A stretch of 64,000 nucleotides of DNA from Sinohyriopsis cumingii (Eukaryota > Mollusca > Bivalvia > Unionida > Unionidae), in assembly GCA_028554795.2 (NCBI GenBank), contig CM068839.1:11063220-11127219 (forward strand), given 5' to 3'. The position numbers and the translations under genes were made by a program. Positions 1 through 11,870 of this stretch are shown here, piece after piece. Position 1 is the first letter of the stretch; every line of letters begins with the position of its first letter. The notes beneath the pieces are model-generated. The model searched no databases, was not told the origin of the DNA, and worked only from the letters and a program-made list of their open reading frames with translations.

Positions 1-305
1 CATACTTCAAGTGAAAATGTACAGTCTCTTGGTTCATATGACACATACTTCAAGTGAAAATGTACAGTCTATTGGTTCATATGACACATACTTCAAGTGA
101 TAATGTACAGTCTCTTGGTTCATACGACACATACTTCAAGTGAAAATGTACAGTCTCTTGGTTCATATGACACATACTTCAAGTGAAAATGTACAGTCTA
201 TTGGTTCATATGACACATACTTCATATGAAAATGTACAGTCTATTGGTTCATATGACACATACTTCAAGTGAAAATGTACAGTCTATTGGTTCATATGAC
301 ACATA
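1..305. repeat. Minisatellite, 43-bp unit, about 7 copies
   Basis: A 43-bp unit containing TGTACAGTCTATTGGTTCAT repeats head to tail with few substitutions. The window opens inside the array, so its true left end is not seen. Open frames across it are by-products of the repeat. Confidence 0.95.
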
Positions 306-1835
306 TTACAAAACTATTCCTGAATGTCAAGGGAATATTTATTTATTATCAGCTGAGTTACTAACTTGTCACATTTTGACCTTTCAAAGAAGTTGTCATG
401 AACAAAAAAAATCCTGGAGATTTTGTTACCAGAGAATGTGTGCAAAATGCATATTCAAATTGATATAGCAATTAGACCAACAGCAATGTGGAGTTAATGA
501 AATTATGTCCCATAATTACCCAAATGACATTGAATTGCTGGGAATCATAAATTCAGTTTAAAGTCACTTTAACGAACTATGGACACCAAAAGTAGAATTA
601 AAGCAGTATTAATCCAAGGCTGACTGTACACGTTACAGAAGAAAGAGTGGGGCCAGTTAGTATGTACCATACTCCCACTAGTCCAGCCTGATGGACCCCA
701 CCCCCACCATTTGTTTGCCATATTGTAGTAGAAGTTAATTTGTCCTTTACATGGATCCTCTTTTGACATTGAACTGAAATGCATACTATTATGCAGATGT
801 CCTTTCTGTAGTAGATATGATTGTTATTTCTTAAAATATATAGCTGTAGTTTTTGTACATTGGTTCTAATTTAACTTGTATCACTCATAAGCTAAGACAT
901 TGTACATGTATCTATCAATAATGCCTTGTACATCACCCACAATTGCTAGGTCACATGTTTGCCAAGGCTATAAAATCTATCTGTAATTGTATTTGTAGCA
1001 ACTGCTGCTCCTAATGCATGGCTTAATATGATTAATGGATTTAACATGTATGACACGGAAAACTTCTTTATCTAATCCGAACTGAAGGTCAAAAATGTTT
1101 GACTTCAGAGGCTGTAAAGCTAAATTATTTCCTGTTTTTTTGTGAATCTTCGATATTAATTTAAGATCTGTCACAGATATTGTCAGTGTTCATTTTGATT
1201 ATGTTGGAAGTATTGGGTCATTTGACTTTCATTCTATTGAAATCGTGAAGATTTCAGTTTGTTTATGTTAATTATAACCAAGTTGGATTATAAAATGAAA
1301 CTAGAAATAATAAGAAAATAAAAAAGCATTATATTAGTATGTTAATAATCCAGTAAATTACATACATTCTTTTTCAACTACATCAGCATTGCTAAGCAGC
1401 AATTTAGTAATTTATTATCCTAAAAAGATGAGTGATATAAAAAAATATATTTCTAAATTTTGTCAGTAGATGAAATCCAAAATGAACAGAATTGTAGCAC
1501 ATTTAAAAAATGTATGCTTCCTAACAATCACTGTTATTTTCCAAGTCTTTGGATAAAGCTGCAGGTTATGTTCATTGTGTTATGAAAGTCATGCATAATC
1601 TCTCCCCCCCCACCCCCGTCTCTCTGTCTGTCTCTCTTTTTATTTGCATTTAATTACCAAGATATGGAAGATATATTTTTAAATTTAAAAAAAAACTAGT
1701 GTAGTACAGCTTTTTTACATGTCATAGCCATGGGATTCTGTGATAGATGATAGATTAATGGGGAAAAATGTGTTGTTTGTGGTTTGCTTTATAGAAGTCT
1801 AATAGAAACCAATTTTACATGAGAACATCAAAACT
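306..1835. other. Unique AT-rich non-coding stretch
   Basis: I see no gene or recognisable element. There is a short pyrimidine-rich run (C-rich then TCTG/TC) near 1,600-1,640. Short open frames on either strand lack codon structure, splice signals or family motifs. Confidence 0.6.
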
Positions 1836-2414
1836 GATTCTCATGGCATTTGTCAGACTGTGTTACAAGTCCAGATTATTTTTCACCAAGTGATATGCTA
1901 TTAGTTTTATATAGTTGGATTTGTGACAATTGAATCTCATGGCATTTGTCAGACTGTGTTACAAGTCCAGATTATTTTTCACCAAGTGATATGCTATTAG
2001 CTTTATATAGTTGGATTTGTGACAATTGAATCTCATGGCATTTGTCAGACTGTGTTACAAGTCCAGATTATTTTTCACCAAGTGATATGCTATTAGCTTT
2101 ATATAGTTGGATTTGTGACAACTGAATCTCATGGCATTTGTCGTCAGACTGTGTTACAAATCCAGATTATTTTTCACCAAGTGATATGCTATTAGCTTTA
2201 TATAGTTGGATTTGTGACGATTGAATCTCATGGCATTTGTCGTCAGACTGTGTTACAAATCCAGATTATTTTTCACCAAGTGATATGCTATTAGCTTTAT
2301 ATTGTTGGATTTGTGACAATTGAATCTCATGGCATTTGTCAGACTGTGTTAAAAGTCCATATTATTTTTCACCAAGTGATATGCTATTAGTTTTATATAG
2401 TTGGATTTGTGACA
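1836..2414. repeat. Minisatellite, 96-bp unit, 6 copies
   Basis: The unit begins TCTCATGGCATTTGTCAGAC and recurs every 96 bp. Two middle units share a 3-bp insertion (TCG before TCAGAC), which points to local unit duplication. Confidence 0.95.
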
Positions 2415-2454
2415 AACAAGAAATATTTTCTTTCAGCAGTTAATGCTTCATTTG

Positions 2455-2537
2455 ATACATTGGTACTAAATATAACATTGGTACTAAAACTAAATATAAC
2501 ATTGGTACTAAATATAACATTGGTACTGAATATAACA
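2455..2537. repeat. Short tandem repeat, 18-bp unit
   Basis: Four to five copies of an 18-bp unit reading TTGGTACTAAATATAACA, one copy with a 6-bp expansion. Confidence 0.85.
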
Positions 2538-2825
2538 TTGAAGCTCAGCACCTTTTTTAATGGCTGTTAGGAACTGTAAATACATATACTTTTGAGTTGG
2601 CAATGTTGACTTAAAAGGTTGGAAGCTGACATGCAGAGTTGTTGACTTCAAAAAGTAAGAATGTCATACCTACGCATTTGCTTGATGATCAAACTGATGA
2701 AGAAAGTAACATTTTTTAAAATCAAAATCACTGTCAATGATGTGAATTGATAAAGTGCAGCTGTCACTATGATGTCGATGAATTCTGTGCTTTTAAATAT
2801 TCTCATACTGTCAAATAATCAGTCA

Positions 2826-3762
2826 TTTTCTAAGACACTGCAACAATAAAACTACAGAAATACATTTTCTAAGACACTAAAAAAGTAAAACTACAGAAAT
2901 ACATTTTGTAAGACTCTACAAAAATAAAACTACGGCAGTCCTTTTTCTAAGACTCTACAAAAATAAAACTACAGAAATACATTTTCTAAGACACTACAAA
3001 AATAAAACTACAGAAGTACATTTTCTAAGACACTACAAAAATAAAACTACAGAAATAAATTTGTAGACACTACAAAATTAAACTATAGAAGTACATTTTG
3101 TAAGACTACAAAAATAAAACTACAGTAATACATTTTGTAAGACACTATAAAAATAAAACTACAGAAATACATTTTGTAAGACGCTACAAAAATGAAACTA
3201 CAGAAGTACATTTTCTAAGACACTACAAAAATAAAACTACAGAAATAATTTTCTAAGACACTACAAAAATAAAACTACAGAAATACATTTTTTAAGACAC
3301 TACAAAAATAAATCTACAAAAGTACATTTTGTAAGACACTACAAAAATAAAACTACAGAAATAAATTTTGTAAGACACTACAAAAATAAAACTACAGAAG
3401 TACATTTGTAAGACACTACAAAAATAAAACTACAAAAGTACATTTTGTAAGACACTATAAAAATAAAACTACAGAAATAAATTTTGTAAGACACTATAAA
3501 AATAAAACTACAGAAATACATTTTGTAAGACACTACAAAAATAAAACTACAGAAATACATTTTCTAAGACACTACAAAAATAAATCTACAGAAATACATT
3601 TTCTAAGACATTACAAAAATAAAACTACAGAAGTACAATTTCTAAGACACTACAAAAATAAAACTACAGAAATAAATTTTGTAAGACACTACAAAAATAA
3701 AACTACAGAAATAAATTTTGTAAGACACTACAAAAATGAAACTACAGAAGTACATTTTCTAA
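2826..3762. repeat. Minisatellite, about 39-bp unit, about 24 copies
   Basis: The unit carries TAAGACACTACAAAAATAAA followed by ACTACAGAAATACATTTT, with 1-5 bp length changes among units. Unit variants (CTAAG/GTAAG, ATACA/ATAAA/GTACA) are intermixed. The minus-strand open frame near 3,378-3,560 is a repeat artefact. Confidence 0.95.
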
Positions 3763-5310
3763 CATACATGTAGCTGACATCAATTCTTACTATTTTATGT
3801 CACAGTATTCATATTTAAGAATCTTTACAAAGAATTATGATATGTCATTGTGTTCCATATACTTGTCATACATGTACAGTATAAATAGTATGGTGTTTAT
3901 AATCTGTTTTTGTTTTTTTGTATATTGTTTTTAATAATTTGTTCAATGGAGATCTAGGAAACAGTATGGAAATTAAAGGGAAACTTTTGACAAATGTATA
4001 AGCAGTACAGCAAGCATATTTATTCATCATCCTTGATGGAGAAAGAACTTAAAAGGTAGCACCTGATGTGAAAAAGAAAGTAAATTTCTGAATGTATATA
4101 TGCTAACAGGTACATATACATACAGTCGATCAACAAAGATGTAGAGAATATGTCTGCTGTATATTATGTTATGATTCAGAGGTTGGGGGATAGCCAAAAA
4201 GTACATTGTGCATGTTCATTTGTGCCAGTACCTAGCTAGGTTGCTGCTAAATTCCTCAAGAAATGCTACTACTGTATATTTTGTACAGGTAAAGATATGA
4301 AATTGACACTTGTCAGGGTTGGGATTATGGCAGAGGGGTTCTTCCATCTGTTTCTTTTAGTGTGTTGGCCTGCAGAATGATTGAAATAAAATCATCATGT
4401 GTTGCAATAAAATCTATGAGTTACACTAGAAGTGGACATCCAGTAGGCTTAGTTGACATCCATCAAATGTAGTGGACACCAACCATCCTTAGTGGATATT
4501 TAATCTCATGTCCCCAGTGTCCATGCTGATGGTTTTATGTGGGTAATGCAAAATCCTTGATGTGAGCACTGTACCTAACTTTAAACGTATTTGTTTGTTA
4601 TACTTGTGTACTTTACCTATGTTAATTAGCCAAATGGGCTCTTGCACGGCAAGGTTACAAGTACTAGCAAACACAAAATCACCCAAGGAATTGTCTGTCT
4701 GTAAAGTCATTTATAGTGTGCTGGTTGTTTATATAGTTAACAACTGCCATGGCAACATTTTCCATGAACATTAAGCATGATGCTATGTGGGTCATGACTG
4801 GTTGCTGTTACAGGCATATGTTTCAGCATGAAGAAATGTATATCTCTCTTTGTTATTTCTTTATAAAATTTACTAGAAATCATATTTATTTTTGTCACCA
4901 TGATCATGTCAGGGTTAGTGAGCAAATCAGTTGTTTCTTGTGTGACATATCCAGACTTAGCAAGTATACATTTCAAACAGGAGAACATGGTCCTTCATAC
5001 ATGGGAATGAAAGAACCATGGAGTCCTTTGGGTTCTCAGTTTATCCAGCAACCCTACCATTATTGCACATCATTAACATACTGAGGAGTGCAGGAGTAGT
5101 CCCAAGTTAAAACATTTGGTTCAAGTGCTTGGCCAGCTCTGTGGTGCAAAGCTGACATCTTGGTTTTAAATATCAGAAGTAAAATGGCAATATAATTTGT
5201 AAATATTTGACTTGGTCATTTCATCTGAGTACATTTTCTGTAAGTAATGACATTTATTTACTGCCAGTTTTTTATAAACTGGATTTAAGGCAAAACAATC
5301 AAAATACTGA
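3763..5310. other. Unique non-coding stretch upstream of a putative exon
   Basis: No recognisable element. Small loose direct repeats of AGTGGACATCCA type lie near 4,430-4,500. Overlapping open frames on both strands at 4,489-5,084 show no protein family features. If the exon at 5,324 is real, this stretch would hold its 5' UTR or promoter, but I see no clear TATA box or CpG-rich segment. Confidence 0.5.
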
Positions 5311-5323
5311 AGAATAAGCAGAT

Positions 5324-5514
5324 ATGGATGTCCCTGATATTTTCATCATTACAAGGGATGCCAAATATTGTTCACCCACAGATGTAGATAAAACAGATGA
5401 AAGTCAAGAGGAATCAGAGCCCAGACCACAGAATATCAAGAAGTCTAGAAAATCCAGAATCCCAGGATTCAGAAAGACAACTGCTGCCTCAAGAGCAAGG
5501 AAAGAAGCATCAAG
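5324..5514 (+). CDS. Putative first coding exon of an unrecognised gene
   Basis: A reading frame starts at ATG 5,324, with an in-frame TAA nine bases upstream, and runs 63 codons plus two bases to a consensus splice donor (AAG then GTAAGT at 5,515). The encoded N-terminus begins MDVPDIFIITRDAKYC. It then has an acidic, polar stretch rich in D, E, S and Q (residues about 20-34) and a basic tail rich in K, R and S (about 38-63, with SRIPGFRKTTAASRARKE). The composition is that of a disordered region, not a repeat product. I do not recognise the family. No partner exon could be identified downstream; the next 700 bp is a minisatellite that would lie in the intron. An alternative is that the exon starts at the CAG just before 5,322, which would make it internal. 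The base composition is richer in G and C than its surroundings, which supports coding. Confidence 0.5.
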
Positions 5515-5703
5515 GTAAGTGATTGAAATAAGTGTGACAGAGAGATTGTAAATTTGATAAACTGTACAGTAAGCACTGATTGCAACAACATTTAGTACAA
5601 GGGGCAATTTGGGTTCAGAAAAACGATGGAAACATGTTTTCAGTTGTAATGGTGATCTTTAGAATAAAGTATTTAGAAGTCAGCATCAATTTCATGCTAA
5701 CAA

Positions 5704-6112
5704 ACATGCTGTATATTTCCTGGTAACAAACAGACTGTATATTGTCCGGCACCACAGGCTGTATATTTCCTGGTAACAAACAGACTGTATATTGTCCGGC
5801 ACCACAGGCTGTATATTTCCTGGTAACAAACAGACTGTATATTGTCCGGCACCAAACAGGCATTATATTTTCTGGCAACAAACAGGCTGTATATTTCCTG
5901 GTTAAAAAAAACTATATATTTCCTCATAACAAACAGGCTGTATATTTCCTGGTAACAGATAAACTGTATATTGTCCAGCATCAAACAGGCTGTATATTTC
6001 TTGGTAACAAATAGACTGTATATTGTCTGGCACCAAACAGGCTGTATATTTCCTGATAACAAACAGACTGTATATTTCCTGGTAACAAACAGGCTGTATA
6101 TTGTTTCCTGTA
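5704..6112. repeat. Minisatellite, 25-bp unit in 50-bp pairs
   Basis: Two related 25-bp units alternate: one with CTGTATATTTCCTGGTAACA, one with CTGTATATTGTCCGGCACCA. The exact 50-bp period is clear at 5,711/5,761/5,811, then decays to single units. Open frames on both strands here are artefacts. Confidence 0.93.
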
Positions 6113-6214
6113 TATATTGCTTTTTACATTGCAAGTGTGAACTGACTGGTTATGAAATACTGCATGTATTTGATTATAGGTCTCATCCAACATAGTGTCC
6201 AATCTACTGTCACA

Positions 6215-6362
6215 TAAGGTACCAGCAGATCAGGTTTATATTGTTATGCTCTATTGATTGTTCCTAACAAACTGCATGGACCCAGATTGGCTGGTGCATG
6301 ATGTAATGGCAGATCTTGGTCTATACAGTTTGCACTTGGATCCAGCTTATAAGCAGGTACAT
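6215..6362 (+). mobile_element. Nested-palindrome MITE, partial copy
   Basis: The right half is well kept: GACCCAGATTGGCTGGTGCA pairs with the nearby GGCAGATCTTGGTC, then CAGTTTGCACTTGGATCCAG and CTTATAAGC follow. The left half is reduced to a remnant (CAGCAGATCAGG). It belongs with the full copies at 61-63 kb. Confidence 0.7.
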
Positions 6363-6423
6363 GCATTACTTATCACCAACAACAATCACATAGCTATCAC
6401 TTCCATCCTGCTGTTTTCATGTT

Positions 6424-7175
6424 TTACATGTATTTACTGGCATATGATGTCATACAATTATGAAGTACCAGAATATGGTTTTACATATATTTACTTGCAT
6501 ATGATGTCATACAATTATGAAGTACCAGAATATGGTTTTACATGTATTTACTGGCATATGATGTCATACAATTATGAAGTACCAGAATATGGTTTTACAT
6601 GTATTTACTTGCATATGATGTCATACAATTATGAAGTACCAGAATATGGTTTTACATGTATTTACTGGCATATGATGTCATACAATTATGAAGTACCAGA
6701 ATATGGTTTTACATGTATTTACTGGCATATGATGTCATACAATTAGGAAGTACCAGAATATGGTTTTACATGTATTTACTTGCATATGATGTCATACAAT
6801 TATGAAGTACCAGAATATGGTTTTACATGTATTTACTGGCATATGATGTCATACAATTATGAAGTACCAGAATATGGTTTTACATGTATTTACTTTCTTA
6901 TGATGTCATACAGTTATGAAGTACCAGAATATGGTTTTACATGTATTTACTTGCATATGATGTCATACAATTATGAAGTACCAGAATATGGTTTTACATG
7001 TATTTACTGGCATATGATGTCATACAATTATGAAGTACCAGAATATGGTTTTACATGTATTTACTTTCTTATGATGTCATACAGTTATGAAGTACCAGAA
7101 TATGGTTTTACATGTATTTACTGGCATATGATGTCATACAATTATGAAGTACCAGAATATGGTTTTACATGTATT
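6424..7175. repeat. Minisatellite, 57-bp unit, about 13 copies
   Basis: The unit holds GAAGTACCAGAATATGGTTT then ACATGTATTTACTGGCATAT. Two to three subtypes (ACTGGCAT, ACTTGCAT, ACTTTCTT) alternate in patches. Because 57 is a multiple of three, one frame stays open as a 19-residue repeat (HMMSYNYEVPEYGFTCIYW). One unit has a stop. I read this as non-coding. Confidence 0.95.
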
Positions 7176-7525
7176 ATTATTTTACTCATTCATCACATTT
7201 ACAGTCATTGTTTCACATAATAAAGATGAGGGATGTAACTATTCTAAAATTTAAGGCATTTTCATTGCAATGGCAGGATTGTTGCAATGACCAATGTAGC
7301 TGTAATTTAATGACTTGATTGTTGTAGCAAGGAGTTGTCTGTATCTCAGAAAGTTTCATACTCTGAAATGGTTTGTTCTTGAGCTTCACAGATATGACAG
7401 AATTAAATGTACACTTCAGCCGTCATTAAGCAGTCATAAAATAGTATCAAATGGGCTTCTAGGCATGAGTGACCTCTGAATGGAGGTTCAACTATTAAAC
7501 CTGGTTCATGAACAAGATATCTTTT
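7176..7525. other. Unique non-coding stretch
   Basis: About 350 bp between a minisatellite and an ATT microsatellite. Nothing recognisable. Confidence 0.5.
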
Positions 7526-7569
7526 ATTATTACTATTATTATTATTATTATTACTATTATTACTATTAC

Positions 7570-7608
<39 letters not shown>

Positions 7609-7620
7609 CATTATTATTGT
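7526..7620. repeat. (ATT)n microsatellite
   Basis: About 30 trinucleotides of ATT/ACT. The poly-tyrosine and poly-isoleucine open frames over it are artefacts. Confidence 0.95.
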
Positions 7621-7834
7621 CTTTATTTTTATTGTTACTATTACTTTAGTAAGTTTCAGTTTTATTCCAAAATCTTCAATCAGTATTCTGAAAATTTTCA
7701 CGCTTTTTAATTTTCTTTATTGGGGAATTTTTTTTCAGGCAGTTAAGATATATGTCGAAGAATTCACTGTACAATTTATCATTCATAAGTTCTGATGGTA
7801 AAGGGTCTCATTTGTAGATTGTTTCAAGCTTTCC

Positions 7835-8058
7835 CTCTATAGTACATTTCTGAGTTTTCACTGATATATGTGGTAAGGTGGCTTTCCCTCTATAGTACAT
7901 TTCACTGATATATGTGGTAAGGTGGCTTTCCCTCTATAATACATTTCACTGATATATGTGGTAAGGTGGCTTTCCCTCTATAATACATTTCACTGATATA
8001 TGTGGTAAGGTGGCTTTCCCTCTATAGTACATTTCACTGATCCATGTGGTAAGGTGGC
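7835..8058. repeat. Minisatellite, 44-bp unit, 5 copies
   Basis: The unit includes GCTTTCCCTCTATAGTACAT and CACTGATATATGTGGTAAGG at an exact 44-bp spacing (for example 7,881 and 7,925). The first unit has an extra TGAGTTTT. Confidence 0.93.
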
Positions 8059-8650
8059 AGTTAGCTCAGCTGCTTGTTATATTGCAGCTGGTATCATTTG
8101 TCTCAGAAATAACAGACCTAGGCTAAATATTGATAGTGTCCACCCAAGGATTAAAAGGTTTGCTTTGTTCAAAGACTTGTGATGCCTTTAACATACAAAC
8201 TCTGGAAACTCTGGATAAAGCATAGGGCAGAAAGTGATTTTTTTCCAGATCTGGATAAAGTATGGAAAATACAGATTTTGGCCATTCGGTCTGAAGAAAG
8301 TATGTTATTTCAGGTTTTGTTTTGTTATTGCAACAAAACAAAAAACTCATTTACTTGACTCTGGTGATAATACTATGGAACGAACTCCCAGATCAAATAG
8401 ATTATAAATAATCTAAATGTGTTCAAAACAAAAACAAATGACTACTATGTAGAAAGACAATTTTCCATGTAAACTTTGAAATACATTTATTGTGTTAATG
8501 CATTTCATGGACACTTTGTGATTTATCCTAAATTGTACAAAAAAAGAAATTTTAAAATGTTTTTTATCTCTTGTGTTTCCAATAATTTCTTCATCCTGAG
8601 AGTTTCAGGAGAGAATTGCATTATATACTGAGTTACTCTCATAAAATAAA

Positions 8651-8652
<2 letters not shown>
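8059..8652. other. Unique non-coding stretch
   Basis: No gene seen. A weak tRNA A-box-like string (TTAGCTCAGCTG) at about 8,061 has no matching B box, so I do not call an RNA gene. Confidence 0.5.

Positions 8653-8691
<39 letters not shown>
8653..8691. repeat. (TTA)n microsatellite
   Basis: About 13 uninterrupted ATT/TTA trinucleotides. Confidence 0.95.
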
Positions 8692-8692
<1 letters not shown>

Positions 8693-10255
8693 ACACATTC
8701 ATGTGTTGCACCAGTGTTTAACACCACAGGGTTGGATATGATATCAGCTGATGCATATTAGTTTAGTGTGATTGGAGATACACACAGGACCTGTGAACCA
8801 CTTGTTATTGGTAGATATTATTTTAGATAATGTGGGTACCACATACTCATTTATATGGACATAAACATTAAATACATGTGTGAGAAAGGGGTGGAATAAA
8901 GTGGAAACCAGTCTGAAAAAGGTCTAAAAAGAATTTTTAACGAACAGCTATATCAACCCTGCTTTAAATTTGAAACAGTCCCATCATTTATTTCCTATAC
9001 AATGTGCACAACTTTTCGTCTTCATTTTAATGTACTTTAAAAATTAAATCTGGCCAGTTTTGTTTATGTACAGTAACTTGAGTTGTCCACATTCTAAAGT
9101 TTACCAAACATTGTGGATTGCTTCACTTCAGGTAAGGAAGAATTAATTTTGGGGTCAGAAAGTCACAATTCAAGGTCACTGTAGCTGAAACAATAATAAT
9201 TTGTGTCCCCACAGTAAGATAAGTTATACGCTAGTTACTAGAACCAAAACTTTGTGGATGCCTTACACTTGGCGCTTGGCATCATGACAAGGGAGACAAT
9301 CTGTTATGCTCCTTGATCACCCATTGCTGCGAGTGATGAAGTGTTTTTATGTGTATACAAAACTGCATTATCAACAACACAATGTAACAGTCTCCTACAA
9401 TGAAAGTGCTTGTTCTATTGATCGATGAGTGACTGCTTTAAAGAGAAACTTTGATTGTCTCATTCAACTACATGATGGATCATTTTGGGTAACAGTGATG
9501 AGAAAAATTTACTCATGCTTGCAGCTTATTGTTTCTGAGATCAAAATTTCCAAGGTCAAGGTCATTGTGACTAAAAGAAGAAAAGTGGATACTTCACGTT
9601 TGTTTTTTCCTTGAATAATTACTATATACCTATACAACAGATATGAGCTCCGTTTGAAAGCTGAATTTGATTTGTCTCATTGTGAACAAATATAATGGAA
9701 TATCATCTTGATCCCCAAACTATTAATATCAAGCAAAACACTGATATAGCTTCTTGAATAGGTCAAATTTTAGAAACGAAAGCAAATTCAGGGTAAACTT
9801 ATTTCTCCATTAAACTCTTTCATGAATGCATTTAGTATAGCCATCAGTACCCCCCACCAAAAAAAATAAAGATTGTAGGGGGTATAAAGGAGACTTTACC
9901 TTGAGTGTTTATCCAATAAATTTTCTATCATAGCTTAGTTCAAATTTATAAAATAAAATTGGAGAAATCAGTCAGTTTTAAATTATACTGATAGATTAAG
10001 TTGAATATGGTGAATATAAAACAGACAATTTTACATATAACTCCTGATATGTCTTTACCTGAATAAAATCTTTTCTTGCAGAATAAATGTTTTTCATTTG
10101 CATACACATAGTCATAGTCAATATGCTTATTGTTAATGTAGTTTGATGTCACTGTTTGGTTTATGAATATATGGCCAGTGACATTGAAGGCTGTGACCAT
10201 TTAGTACCTTACTTTTTTAGTGAAAATTCAAAGGGGTGGGGGTCCTAGCCAAGTT
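8692..10255. other. Non-coding stretch with low-complexity dispersed repeats
   Basis: Segments around 9,130-9,200 and 9,530-9,600 share the motif CAAGGTCACTGTAGCTGAAA / CAAGGTCATTGTGACTAAAA, also found near 54,290. This resembles old dispersed repeats common in molluscan DNA (inference). No coding evidence. Confidence 0.5.
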
Positions 10256-10520
10256 GTACCAAAGACTTATAAAATGGTTCTAACAGCTGCCTTGCTAGGT
10301 GCTCAGCATTAAGAGGTTAGTGTTAGGACTGGTCGGCCTGGTGTCAGGATAATGTGACTGGGTGGGACATCATGCTACATGTCTGTGGCATGATGCTCCA
10401 GTGTTAGACATCACTATAAACTGCCACACTGCAGTCATGGTAGTGATATGACTGGAAAATTGTTAAAGCTATGTTAAAAATCCAAATCACACACATGCAT
10501 ACACATACACACACACTCAA
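10256..10520 (+). mobile_element. SINE family A, copy lacking the tRNA head
   Basis: The body matches the full copy at 63,468-63,790: CAGCTGCCTTGCTAGGTGCT, GGCCTGGTGTCAGGATAATG, CACTATAAACTGCCACACTG and a (CA)n tail. The tRNA-related head is missing, as expected for a 5'-truncated insertion. No target-site duplication was found. Confidence 0.88.
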
Positions 10521-10879
10521 AATGGGGTTGGGGATGAAACTAATTGCTGAGACCAGGTGGCGGGTGTATTTTTTTATTTACTACCTCAATGCAATTTGTA
10601 TGCTTTACCTTGGATAAGCATGGTTAATACAACCTTGAAAAATCCTTAAATTTGAGTGATTTCATAAATACCTGAATTTGAAAGAAGTTGGTTTTATCCT
10701 TGAAAAGTTCTTGAATATTTTTAAAATAAGTCCTCAGATTTTTCCCATAACTTCTTGAACATATCTGACAAAATACACATATTAAAACTGGATAAAACTG
10801 AGTGGTTCAGATGACACTTGATTCAAGTAGTTACCTGGTGGAGTAGTGTCCCTTTGCAGTTGCTGTTGTGGCACATTAC
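10521..10879. other. Unique non-coding stretch
   Basis: About 360 bp between a SINE tail and a transposon end. Nothing recognisable. Confidence 0.45.
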
Positions 10880-11313
10880 TTAGGTGGCACTCTTCAGTTT
10901 TGTATTTTGCATGGTTTAGAAATTAAAAAAAAAAGAATTTCCCTGGCTTTCCTCGCTCATTATACTGGCTGTTTAAAAAAGACCTTGTATATCTTAGGTA
11001 TAGTTCAAAGAACCTTTAATTTCCTTTATTTTGGTATATAATTGATGGGTGCAATATGGGTTATAGAGTATACAGCTTGGCCTTACTCCAGATGTGCACC
11101 TTTCAAAAAAGTGCTAGCCCTACTTGGTCATTTTCACTTCCTGAACTTCAGAGGTAAATTGTATAAAAAAGAGCCGATAACTTTTTTTACATTTTATATA
11201 TTTGGTAATTCATTCATAATGCACTTTCAGAAGCTGGTATTATCTAGTCTGGCAAAATTCATTTTCCCTATTTTAATAGCTGCTATGGATAGTGCACTTT
11301 AGACTAATTCAGG
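10880..11313 (-). mobile_element. TTAA-flanked non-autonomous DNA transposon, truncated copy
   Basis: From a TTAGGTGGCACTC end the sequence runs, in inverse orientation, along the copies at 58,451-59,107 and 59,826-60,471, including CTTTGAACCTTTAAT-type and TTCACTTCCTGAACTTCAGA segments. Similarity stops after CAGGCTGATTTT (about 11,313), so the opposite terminus is lost. Its open frame is not a gene: the same frame is broken in the other copies. Confidence 0.85.
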
Positions 11314-11389
11314 CTGATTTTAATTTTGACCAATGAATTCCCCTATCTGTTCAATTTCATGGCATGAAGTACTATGTGGAGGGGGTCAA

Positions 11390-11870
11390 AATGCCAAGTC
11401 TTTAGTACAACTAGTTCCAGATCATTTCAAAGTAATTTACATGAAACTTGGTAAAAGTTATTGTCATCACTGAAGGTGTGCATATCACAATTAATTGCTC
11501 CTTCAATTTTTGTTAGAGTTATCACCCTTTTTGTCTTGTAGTAGTACATGTATATGACACAATTATACAACTACAATTATTCCCTATAATTTTTTATGCC
11601 TTGCCTTGGTAGATAATATGGGTATGTGATCACTTGAAGATGTGCATATCAACAAAACAATTTTCGTCAGAATTTTGTTTTGAGGTATTGCCCTTTTTGT
11701 CTTGTAGCCTAATCCAGTTTATGACACAATCTCACTGGAGCTCTCCCCCAGTTTTTTTAATAGATTACTCTGAAACATGGTAAACATTGTGATTATTACT
11801 TGCACATGTTGACAAATCATTGTGTTCCTGCAATTTTGTTTTAGTAACTGTTGACCATTTTGTCTTGGTA
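11390..11870. repeat. Old degenerate tandem repeat, about 165-bp unit, about 3 units
   Basis: The pattern 'GTGCATATCA ... TTTTGTT.GAG.TAT.. CCCTTTTTGTCTTG' recurs near 11,479, 11,641 and 11,806 with heavy divergence. The spacing of about 163 bp is regular. It ends where LINE C-terminal sequence begins. Confidence 0.6.

Noticed and set aside
5404-5607. Minus-strand open frame over the 5,324 exon
   Set aside because: Shadow of the plus-strand frame; no motif, and the plus strand has a consensus splice donor.
6258-7220. Open frames of 162 and 146 codons with Tyr-rich repeats
   Set aside because: Product of the other 57-bp array; a unit with a stop separates them. Kept only as a low-weight finding.
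7480-7795. Poly-tyrosine and poly-isoleucine open frames
   Set aside because: Simple ATT microsatellite read in three frames.
11042-11302. 86-codon plus-strand open frame
   Set aside because: It lies in a non-autonomous transposon, and the same frame is broken in the copies at 58.5 and 59.8 kb.
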